From positions 2,542,001 to 2,606,000 of the forward strand of contig JAGUCH010000001.1 of the NCBI GenBank assembly GCA_019096065.1: a stretch of DNA of 64,000 bases, given 5' to 3'. The position numbers and the translations under genes were made by a program. Under the pieces are notes generated by a model that did not search any database, was not told the origin of the DNA, and saw only the letters and a program-made list of their open reading frames with translations. How positions within the stretch are numbered: position 1 is the stretch's first letter; each line of letters opens with the position of its first letter. The DNA is from Paracyclopina nana. Taxonomy: Eukaryota; Arthropoda; Copepoda; Cyclopoida; Cyclopettidae. Shown here piece after piece: positions 10,497-20,900 of the stretch.

Positions 10497-12667
10497 ATGA
10501 GGACTGGAGCTGCAACCTTTTTCTTGATTGTCATTGTGGCCGTTGGCTTGAAATCGGTAACTGCTTTCTAATTCCCATCTTTTTGCAATGCGTGGTAGGC
10601 TATGAAGTACCACCTCGGGATGTCCGCGTCGTTCAAGTCATACGTGTAATCTTCGTAGATTTCCTCACCAGCCTCAATATTTCTGATTGATTTCACGCAA
10701 CGAATATGGCCAAATCGGGGGTGCTTCATGAAGCAAAATTCCCCATTTGCCTTAGGCTCAAATTGGTGATTTATCTAAGGTTATCAAAGGTTGTTAACTT
10801 GTTAGGCCATGAAATACGTTTTACCTAAACATTTAGTTTTACCTTGTGCCCTAAGGATGCTCTGTAGTGCCTAAGATCAGTATAAGCAGGTGGGACATCA
10901 ATTGAGTAGGAGTCATTGTAAAACAACCAATTTTTGTTCACATCCTCTTTCTCTGCTATTGTCATATTGTCAAAGAACGCAGATGTGTCCCCATCGATCA
11001 GCATACCGGAATACACCGCGATCAAGCTATTTGCTATGAAAAAATTCATTCAATAATTTTAAGCTAGGCAGACGTTCAATGCACCTGGAATGAACTTCTT
11101 GGCAAAAACACCCTCACTGAATACAAGATCAGGAAGCTCGGATACATTGATGAAAAGCTGCCTTTTTTCCATTGGATCCATCAGAATGGGATATTTTAGC
11201 ATCGAGAACTCATTTATGGGGTCGTAGTAGTAGGTCTCCAAACTTTGCTTGGCAGACATTTTCAGCTTCATTATTCCATGAAAGCATTTAAAAGCAGTAA
11301 TTCTGGAGGCTTTTCCACTTTGCAAGAACCCATCTGGGCGAAATTCGCCCATGAGCACGGTTGTCATGTCATCATAAATGTATGCTTTGACTCCATCATC
11401 CTCATAAAGGTACCCATCAAAAGGATCAGGTCCATACTTTGTCCACGTGATTTTTTCTGATAAATGTGACAGTTGCAGCACTTCCCCTGCTCTATTAGTA
11501 CTTAACCTCACATTAGCAGAGCAGTTTTCATAGCTTGGCACTACACTATTTATCCATGATTTGATGGGAAGGCCAGATCCTTTGACCCAATGTGAGGTAA
11601 TAGTATGCGTAAGGTCGCAATAATTGAAGGCTGACGTGCAATCCCCTTTCACTTGAGCAAATCTTGCCACAACCAGGCATAAAAGAAACACTTGCATTGC
11701 TCCACTCATACTAAAAGCCTGAATAAAAGATTGAAGCCAACCAAAAGGGCCAAAGGGCGTTAAACATTGATCTCTTTTTTTGCGCTGCTCATTCCTTATT
11801 AATCATGAAGAAAAGCCAGTAGAGGTGCTGGCAAGCCGCGTTGCTATGTCTTTCGTCAATTCGCATTGACTAGTTGTATATTATTAGGGCCAGGTTTTAC
11901 TCAATTGTCATGAAAATGAAAAAGTTCTGACTTGAGCGTTGGCTGCCAGCTTTAATTCAGGAACAAGTAAAACTTAATTTAGTACTTCCATGTGCACACC
12001 ACACTTGTTACAAATTCATGCGCTGATGCAACTGCGATCACTGTAACTGAGCAACTGTTTGCCTTTTTCTTCCGCTATTCATTGTAAAATGTTGGTAAAA
12101 GAGCTCCTTTTAGCCTTGATCAGCAAAATTTTGATTTAGATGTCGTATTATCCATTACCTTAGTGCTCGACAATAAAGGAGCTTAAACGAGAAAAAATCC
12201 AATAATCATCGGATTTAAAAAGAAAAATGAGACCGGCATCGGATATTACGAGCAAGGGGAGGGGGAAAGGATGTCATGATGAGGCACCGAAGTCGTTTCA
12301 CCGCTGTCTCATTTATTACAAGATATCGAATTTTCAGGTCGACTCCTACAAGTTGAACCGAAGGGACTCCAAACTTAATCTGTTCAACATGGGCGAAGAC
12401 ACTAAGCTCCAGAATGACCTAAGAAGCATTCTCAGTAACCCCAAATACGCGAGACCAAGGCGGGCACCCATGACCATGACAGACGTTGTAAGTGGCTTAA
12501 GGAGACTTACTCAATGTAGCAAAAGCACTGATCTCCTTTCTTTGTCCCTAGGATCTTGCTCGTGAGATTATGGCTGCAGAAAGGGTATCGTTCTTTCCGT
12601 TCAGTTTATTACTTTACAAAGCATGTCGTAGGGGAAATTGGAATTTGAGAGGTTGAAGCTTCCTTAG
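10497..12667 (+). CDS. Candidate small secreted, prohormone-like protein (uncertain model)
   Basis: Proposed exons 10497-10556, 12338-12487, 12552-12584 and 12632-12667 give 92 aa. Exon 1 encodes a 20-residue hydrophobic start (MRTGAATFFLIVIVAVGLKS) that looks like a signal peptide and ends at GTAACT. Exon 2 begins after TTTTCAG in the same phase. The mature part has no Cys and carries dibasic pairs (NRR, RPRR) that could be convertase sites around a segment of about 38 residues. I do not recognise a known neuropeptide. The 1.8-kb first intron would contain the antisense SETD7-like gene. The last intron is only 47 nt, and without it the frame stops after about ten more codons. Exon 1 and exons 2-4 could instead belong to different genes. 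Confidence 0.35.
10568..11709 (-). CDS. SETD7-like SET-domain protein with signal peptide
   Basis: Exons 11709-11085, 11033-10843 and 10774-10568 give 340 aa. Residues 1-22 form a signal peptide (core MQVFLLCLVVARFAQVKG). Four N-glycosylation sequons follow (NCS, NVS, NMT, NDS). Residues about 95-130 (GYLYEDDGVKAYIYDD...) resemble the last MORN-type strands that precede the SET domain in SETD7. The SET domain then shows EGVFAKKFIPG, IAVYSG, YRASLGHK, the NH pair in INHQF, HPRFG and the C-terminal EAGEEIYEDYTYD. SETD7 is a nuclear and cytosolic lysine monomethyltransferase, so an ER-directed relative is unexpected. Exon 2 and 3 junctions fall inside the SET core and close in frame. Activity and localisation are inference. 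Confidence 0.87.
11710..12337. other. Upstream of the SETD7-like gene, no gene seen
   Basis: AT-rich sequence upstream of the minus-strand SET gene and possibly part of the intron of the candidate small secreted protein. No motif beyond short A/T runs was recognised. Confidence 0.5.
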
Positions 12668-13280
12668 TAGCGAGGGGGTCCTCCCATGAAACCAGGCCCT
12701 CCTGGTCCTCCAAATCCTGGTGCTCCTCTGCCAAATCCCCGTCCACCCGGAGGTCCTGGAGGTGGTCCTCGCATCTGAGGCGGTGCAACAGCAGCAGGTG
12801 TCATCATGGCAGGTGACGGCCCACCGATACCTCTCACGGGTCCTTGAAGGCCAGGCACAGCACCACCAACACCCGGCATGCCCATACCCCTTCCTTAAAA
12901 GTAGAAAAGGATAATTGAGTCACCAGCATAATTGGGAAAGTACAAATAGGGCAATTACCTGCGGCTCGGCCCATGCCAGGCCCTCCGGGAATTGGGACTC
13001 GGGGAATGCCCTCGTCGGCTGGTGGAGGTCCTTCAACAGTCATGGACACGATATTCTCGCCACGCAGTAATACTAAGCCCAAAACACGCTTTTCTTCTCT
13101 CTCGGTCGTTTTGGCCATCTTTGGCCTCAGCTTGCGGAACTCTTCGCAGTCGGCCAAAATCAAGTTCATGTGTTTGTCAAATGCTTTAAAGGTTCCAATG
13201 AAGGTCCTTGAGTCCTGGAGGATCACTCGCATCCTGTAGTTCAGGTGCTGGGACATCTTGTTACCTCTTCCGGCAACCAT
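12664..13280 (-). CDS. SmB: Small nuclear ribonucleoprotein SmB/B'
   Basis: Exons 13280-12959 and 12893-12664 give 183 aa. The N-terminal Sm fold has Sm1 ([26 protein letters not shown]) and Sm2 ([21 protein letters not shown]), nearly as in animal SNRPB. It continues with the family-specific VEGPPP and PGMGRAAG segment. The tail is Gly/Pro/Arg-rich ([13 protein letters not shown]), as in SmB, and is a target for arginine methylation. The protein is a core member of the heptameric Sm ring on U1, U2, U4 and U5 snRNAs. The tail is shorter than the human one. The stop codon overlaps the proposed stop of the convergent plus-strand model by a few bases. Confidence 0.96.
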
Positions 13281-13929
13281 TTTGAGGCGTTTCTGCGAGG
13301 GAAAATGGGATTTGTTTTGATTGTTGGAAAAGTCGCGAAAATGTCGGGCTTACTTTGCGCTAATTCTCTAGCGCTGGATAGATACAAGTTTGATAACCGA
13401 GCTTGAAAAAACGCTCGGAAATTCGATTCGGCTTCGGCGTTTGTTGTTGATGGAAATTGTTTTGATGAAGCCAAGTTATTGCCTTCCCACATCGGTTAGT
13501 CAACAAGAACTACACAAAAACGCCACTCTGACTGATGTTAAGTTCATGGAGAGTGAAGTAACGCTGAAGGCGCTGAGCTGCATGAAACGTTTTTGAACTC
13601 GCAAGCGTAGCATAAAAAAGCGCCAAAATTCAAATTTTGGCATTCAATTGAAACGAATTCATTCAATTCGGTTTTGTAGCGTTAAAATAAAGTTGAAAAT
13701 CATCAACAATAGACAAGTTTTTATTTAAATACCTTTTTCGCAAAAAATGAAAATAACTTTATCTCAGCTGTAAGCACTACAAAAATACAAATTAATTCAA
13801 ATGTACTGCTGATCACGTAGTATTATATTACTATGAATCTTTAGATCTCTAGATTAAAAACATGTTCGTTTTCTTTTGAACTTTGATTTTAATGGGGACA
13901 TCATGCTAATTTGGATGCACCCATTTCAG
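13281..13929. other. 5' region of SmB, unresolved
   Basis: This holds the SmB 5' UTR and promoter and perhaps a short first exon (13450-13494, ending at GTTAGT) of the plus-strand gene that follows. No core promoter element was convincing. Confidence 0.4.
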
Positions 13930-14155
13930 CTTGCATCTGGCATCATCACGGATGTGCAATCGGTGTTGAGCGACCTGAGGCAGGAAGGAGGCAATCCTGA
14001 ATTATGGGCACTCATAGAAAATGCACTGAGTAAGTCATCAAAAGCCACTAAAATATTCTTGGAACAATGACTAATTTTTTTTCAAATATTATTCCTCAGT
14101 TGCTCCAGAAGTCAGCTCTCCCAAGGACCCCAACAGGCTTTTGAGGTTGAGTTAA
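13930..14155 (+). CDS. Unrecognised small protein, last two exons
   Basis: Two exons, 13930-14029 and 14100-14155, are joined by an intron with GTAAGT and a pyrimidine-rich CTCAG end, and the frame closes. They encode about 51 residues (...DVQSVLSDLRQEGGNPELWALIENALIAPE...) and end in a stop. The first 33 residues look helical and well ordered, unlike chance ORFs here. A poly(A) signal follows at 14202. A possible first coding exon lies at 13450-13494 in the right phase (total 66 aa), but that is weak. I do not recognise the family. Confidence 0.45.
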
Positions 14156-14911
14156 ATTGGCAACATCACTGCAACTTCCCCGAGTAATGCCGAAATGTAA
14201 TAATAAAAGAGAGCGCATCAACAACACAAATGATTACGACAAGAGTAATGCACCAAGTAGATTGTGACGGGTTGCACTATTTTTCATTTGTTGAACACAG
14301 CAAAAATTAATTTTCTCCTCAACCCTCCCGATGATGAAAGCAATTTTCCTGTTGTCAAACTTAAAAAAATAAATATTCAAGGACAAGTGTCAGGGAAAGA
14401 GGCTCACTACATTTTTTCTCCAATCCATCAAGAATTCAATAATTGACTTATCTTTGACTTCATACATTTAGTGAAAAATTCCTCGTTCCTTAAAAATCAC
14501 TACTCTTGAAACTGAATTAATCATGACTGCAGATTTTATTTTATGCTATAGTTGCAACCAATAATCATAAGCATTAATGATTCCACTTCATTTTTATGGA
14601 AACTGCATTTTTGGGAATGCAGCGGAATATAGCATAAAAAGTTGTGCTATCATCTTATGAAGCTGCTTTCACTTTCGTCATTGCGGGCAAGTCTACTATG
14701 TCTATACTTTCTCGGGCCGGGGGCAAGAAAGTCTAATAATTTTGTCCTTTGCTTGGGAATGTGGCTGAGCAAAGTCAGGGACAAAATTTGCGAGACTCAC
14801 GAAATCATGGCCAAGAACTTGTCCTTACATCTCCTACGTATCGGATACGGCGCGCACATTTTTAGTAGTTAGGTGACAGACGGCCCAAAAACTCAAGAAG
14901 CGGCCAGCAAA
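14156..14911. other. Intergenic, 5' flank of the large gene
   Basis: AT-rich and without family-like frames. The last 40 bases form the 5' UTR of the large gene. The ATG at 14912 has a good context (GCAAAATGG). Confidence 0.5.
14202..14207 (+). terminator. Poly(A) signal AATAAA
   Basis: A canonical hexamer 47 nt after the stop of the preceding small gene model, supporting a transcript end there. Confidence 0.5.
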
Positions 14912-17900
14912 ATGGAAGGTAAGAAAGCATTCATGAACGTAGTATAGTAATACATACCTCACAGAAATTCTGCTGGTAAATAAACACAGGTAATGTCAAA
15001 CTGTTCGCTGAAGCAAGATTCATGCAAAAAATTACCGATTTTTCAGAGATCAGCGAACCCTTTTGCGTTCATTTATTTGGCCTAGCTCTAGCTATAATTA
15101 TACTTTCATCAGCTTTATTTCTGCATTCCATTACACCAATCGGTGCTCAACAGTTTAAATACATTGACTTTCTCAAGGCCGACGGACACAGAACTGTTGT
15201 TAATGCTACAGGCATATGCACACCTTGGCAAGGCGTATTCTGTAACAGATTGTTTTATCTCTCACCTTTTTAAAATGTTATTCTTCGCTCGTTAGGAGCG
15301 TACTATATAGTAAGATACAGTTTTTGAGCCAAGGCTGCTTTCATTCTGGAAGGTTATGTTGATGTCACTTAACGCTAGCTACTCAAGCTTTCTAAATACA
15401 ATTGACCTTACAACGGAAAAAATGTATGCCACTAGCTCAGGTGACCTGGCCAACTTATTAGCTACTGACCTTCTCATTATGCTACTCAGAGTATAGAAAT
15501 CCAACATTCAGTCAGTTGTTCTCATTTTCTCTTCTAGCAGACTCCTCGTTGAGTCGACTTCAAGCTGGAGCAGCTAGTGCTATAATTCCATCAGGGAATG
15601 GAGCTGCTAAGAAGTCATCATCATCTGCTTCATTAGCATTGCCAACATCAAGTCAATCCGGCAATGCCTTTCCCAATCCCATAACCCGCACTCAGTCAGC
15701 TTGCTTCCCAGTGACCAAGACCCCATCAGCTAAGGGGCTGGCTATGATAAAAACCACTGAGTCTACCCCGCCACCCACAAACATGAGTTTTGAAGAAGCA
15801 CTGGCGCTTCTCCACAAGCTGGAGAAGCAGCTCACAGTGGAGGTCCAGAATGATATTGAAATTATGAGGTTTCGAATGACTGCAAGCAAAATAGAATTGG
15901 TTGCAAGAAAATCACTGCGGCTGTATCAAATGCGAGTTTTGCTCAACCAAACACGAAAGCTATGTCGTGAAGAAGAAGATGTTATGGGTGACTTTGGTAG
16001 CATGAAAACTGTGATTGACTCAGCTCCAAGAGGGCAAATTGATGAGGATGATTACATGGACACAAAAAGCAAACTGCTAAAACTTGGAGGAAGGCTCACA
16101 GATATTAGACGAAAGCAGCAGAAGTTGGCAGGACAAGTTGAAGACCTGCAAGCTGCTATGAGACAATTGGTGGATATGTCACAGTTGGCCGATGTTGAGG
16201 ATTACGAATTCAACATGGAATCATTTAAGAGGGAGAGCAGTGCAATGCCAGAAATGCCTAGATTGACCACTACGCTACCATCCTATGATTTGTTCAATAG
16301 TGCGCCATACAGCACCAGAGATAGCAGACCTTCTTCTGCCATGTCCATGGATAGTGATCGACCCATGAGTGCAGCATCTATGCACGAAAAACGCCGCACT
16401 ATTAAGTTATCTGTGACCACTGCAGACTCCACTGATGATGAAGATCACACAGCAGAGGCTTATTATCCTCAGAAGAGCGGAGCTCGCAAGAAAAAAGACC
16501 TCCTCAGCGTGACAAGAAGAAGAAATGCTCCTTCAGAGACTTCTGATACAGAAGGTGAAGACTGTTACCAAGTCTTCCAAAACAGAATGACCCCTCAAGA
16601 AGCCAAACAGAAAGCAGAAGATGATAGGAAAAGAGCTGCAGAGGAAGAAGAAAGAATTCAAAAAGAAATTGATGAGCAACTGAGGAAAGAGGAAGAGGAG
16701 ACAAAACTGAGAGAAGAAGAAATCGCAAAAAAGAAAAAAGAAGATGATGAAAAGAAAAAGGCTATGATGGCGGCAAAGCAAAAGGCAGCAGCTGAGAGGG
16801 CAGCTGAGCTAGAGGCCAAGAAAAAGGCAGAAGAGGAGATAAAAGCTGCAGAAGCAGAGTCTAAAAGAAAAGAGGAGCTAGCAAAAAAGAAGGCTACTGC
16901 TGATGCTAAAAAGGCAAAAGATGAAGAGGCAAAAAAGAAGATGGAAGAAGCTGAGGCAGCAAAAATGATAAGGGCAGAAGAAGAAAGAAAGAAAAAGGAA
17001 GCGGTTCAGAGGAAAAGGGAGGAAGAGGTACAAGCTGCAAAACAAGCTGAATTAGAGGCAAAAGAGAAACATGAAAGAGAGGAACTGCAAAAGAAAAAAG
17101 AAGTGGAAGCTGCAATAAAAGCTGAAAAAGAAGAAAGAGAGAAAAAAGAAAAAGAAGAGGTGCAAATGAGATTGAAGGAAGAGAGCATTGCCCTTAAAAA
17201 TAAAGAAGAAGAGGAGGAAGAAGCCGTAAGGCAAGTTAATGAGGCAGCATCTGCTTCTAAAGGAAAGAGAGAATCTTTTGGGAAAGTGCAAGATGAACTG
17301 CATCAACTAGATAGAACAAAATGCAGTGATGATATAATTGAAGAAGATATATTCAAAAGACCTGCATCTATTGTAAACAAGAGTAGGGCATCCTATAGAA
17401 CTAGTCGCTCAGATTCAGCTCAGAGAGAAGTTGAAGATGAATCTCAACAGCCTCAACCTTCCAAAGGCAACAGAAAGTCTTCAAGAGAGAGGCATGGGTC
17501 AAATACTGAAGCATCTGCAAACAGTAGACCATCCTCATCCAATGGTGAAAAAATTGGTGCAACTGAGTCCTCAAAAAGTGTTCATAAAGTATATGATGAT
17601 GAAATGCTCTATGATGAGAAATCTCAGATATTAACCAAGGAAGACTTATTTGCAGCAATTAGCGACACAAGCTTAAAAAGTGCCAAGAAATCAAGGCAAA
17701 GGAGAAGAGTGAGTAATGAGCAAGAATTAGAAGATTCTGATGATGATGTGCCAGCAAAAAGGCAATTGTATAAGTCTAGAACTGCTTCCAGAGACAGGCA
17801 AAATAATCAACATAGTGGCACATCACTGGAATTTGATGAATCAGAGGAGACTAAGCCAAAAGCAAAATCCCGAACTTCATCAAAAGAGAGGGTAAAATCA

Positions 17901-20900
17901 CAAGTGGGTGGATTGAGTGAAGAAACAAAGCTGAGAACATTGTCAAGAGCTAATTCAGGTGAAAGGCCTAAAAGCCAGGGGCCTTCATCTGATGCTGGAA
18001 ATCATCCAATGAACAGGCAATTCTTTGATGAAAGTCAAAACATTTCCTCTGTCAAGTCTAGAGACCCTTCCAGAGAGAGGCCAGGAGCTTTGCCAGTTGA
18101 GGAATCTTTTGAGGATATGGAAGTGGAGAAGTATCTACTGTCAAATAGCACACAAAGGTCTAGAGCTTCATCAAGAGAAGGCAGACATTCAAGAGATGGC
18201 AAGCATTCAAGAGATGAAATGGTAGATGGTGATACATGCCATTATACTGCAGATGGGTCTGATGATACTTATGTTTCAATCAGGCCAAAATCCAGAGGCT
18301 CCAGGCCAGCATCTGCAGACTTTTTAGAGCACTCTCAACTAGGGAGGGGCATGCAGGGAAGTCGCCCACCTAGCAGATATTCAGATATGATGTCTGAAAA
18401 CTTAGACCCTGAGCTGCAATGGGATGATGAAGAGGAATTGGAGGATGAAAATATGCCAAGTTTAGCAGAATTGTCAGCACTCGGGAGGAATACTTCAAGG
18501 GAAAGGCCAAGTAGCAAATCAAGCCTAACCAAATCTAGTAGGCCTAGTAGCAGAGATGCAATAACAGAGGGTGACAAATTTACTCAGTCACTTCCAAGAC
18601 CTGGCAGTAGAACCTTAGCTCAAGAAGAAGAATTACTTAGGATAGCTAGTGAGCAAAATTTAAGAGGTGCAAAATCAAGGACATCTTCACGTGACAGGCT
18701 AAAGCAAACTGAGGATGACATACACAGAGGCACTAAATCAAGAACCTCTTCCAGAGATAGGCTCAAGTTAGACAGCTCTGAAGCAACCTTTGGCCCCATT
18801 GCACAATCAGGAAGATCGAATAGCCAACAATATCTTGATGATGAATTTGAACAAGAAGAGCTAGCACTTTCACAAAGAGGGCTAAGAGAGAGGCCCCAAG
18901 CAATTTATGACGAGGAATTTGAAAAAGAAGAAGAACTTAGGTCCAAACCAAGAGGAGCAAAATCAAGAACTCAGTCCAGAGAAAGAGCCCCAACTATGGG
19001 ATTATCGCCCAGAAGCTCATTTGGAGAGGCAGACTTGAAGGGCTCTAGCTCTCGAACTGCCTCAAGAGAAAGGCCACTTAGTCAAGGTGCAGATGATTCA
19101 AGAATGAGATCAAGAACTTCATCAAGAGATGGACAGCTTAATGCAGCAGAGGCACCAATGTGGCCTGAGGAAAGCTCTGACTCTGAGCTAGGCTCTCGGA
19201 GGCAGCAACCTAGATCAAGAACGAGCTCAACAGACAGAAAAAAATTGGTTGGTGGTGGCCGAGAGGATCTTCTAGCTGAAGACCTTGGCTATGATACACT
19301 TCCATCAGGACCAAGCCCTAGTGGCTTTAGAAGCTACAGGGATGAGATTGAGCTAGATACTCAACAATATGCACAACAATATCCTCAGCAATATGAAACT
19401 GGTACAATGGACTCAGGAGTTGCTGAGTCATATCATTCTGCATGTGACAGGTTTGAGGATGATGAAGATGAACCTCCACCATCTGAGCCAATTTATGACA
19501 GAAGTGAAGATTATCCAGATGGAGCTACAGCAAGACCGAGAAACAGATTTCCCACATACCATGATAGGAACTTGGCAACTGCTAGAGATAATTTTGAGAA
19601 TATCCCCCCAGATGACTTGGGCAACCTTGATGCAAGGTATATGTATGATGAAGAACAGTATGCTTCTGAAGTTGACCATGAGGATGACAAAGATGCATTG
19701 TCTAAAAGCAACAAAAAAGTCTCCTTTGCAGAGGCAGATCAAAAAATAATTTTAAAGCCTGACCCTGATGTAAAATCTATACCAGGAACAAAACTGTTTT
19801 GCTTTGCACCTAGCTCAACTCATGAACAGCCTCCTGAAGATCAGCAACCTGCTGCAGGAATGAATGCAAGGACATCTATGAGTGAGGATGTTGCATGTGA
19901 GCCATCAGCTGCCCAGCCATCATCTACTTCACCTAAATCATTTTTAAAAGCTATGACAAAAGGAATCAAGAGTCAGCCAAAAGCAAGGGAGGAAAGAGGC
20001 AGCTCATTGATTGACAGTATCTTCAGAAGAGGAAGGTCTTCTTCAGCTCATGGTTCTAGAAGCTCCTCAAGACAAAGTAGCTTGGATAGGGCTGAAAGAG
20101 GAAAGCCTGGAGGAAGCAGCCGCTCAGACCATAGCACCGGTAGCATAGACAATTTTGATGTGAGTAGCAACAATAATAAGCAAGGCGTTTTGTTTTTTCA
20201 TCACTAACCAATCTATAAAATTATTAGAGAGCCACATTAGAAAATAATTTCACAAAGCTATTTAATTTATTCTGCATCAAATAATATTTGAAAAATCATA
20301 AAAGCTTATTAAAGTTTCCAAATGCTTATTGAGAATGAAATCATTTCATTGAGAATCAAATAATATTTGATGGGTTTACTTAAATATCATAGCCCTTTAA
20401 AATAGTTATTTATTTCGAGCTGGGGCACGTAAAGTAGGGTCATTAAATAGCTGAGCGAGGATTTTAAAATGGAAAAACTTGAGTACAGCTTTACTAGCCC
20501 GAGCCTGCGAGGGCTGTAATTGTATGAGTGTTTTTCCATTTTAAAATCCAAGGTCAGCTATTTAATGACCCGATTTTACATGCCCCAGCTCAAAATATAC
20601 AATTTTATATTCTGTAATACGATTTTTGAGAGTTTTAATGAAAATACTGCTCGGTTTTTAGTTGCTATGTGAATATCACTAGCTCTCATGAGCTAGCATT
20701 CCATGGTTTGGGAGCAATAAAATAGACTTTTCAAAACCATTTTTTCAGAGGTGTCTCCATGGCACAGTGGTTAGAGCGCTTGGCTCTTGATTTAGCTGTC
20801 TAGGGTTCAAACCCCGGTCATTCCTTAACTTTTTTTTATTTCTTTATTTGGCTTAAATGATTGTAAAGTCCTATACATAGCATGCATTTTTCATGATGTT

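Noticed and set aside
16504..17306. Leu/Phe-rich minus-strand frames resembling membrane proteins
   Set aside because: They are the complement of the Lys/Glu coiled-coil codons of the large plus-strand gene.
20753..20825. Functional tRNA gene
   Set aside because: A- and B-box-like words are present, but acceptor and D stems do not pair, and the inverted partner is diverged; better explained as a tRNA-derived repeat.
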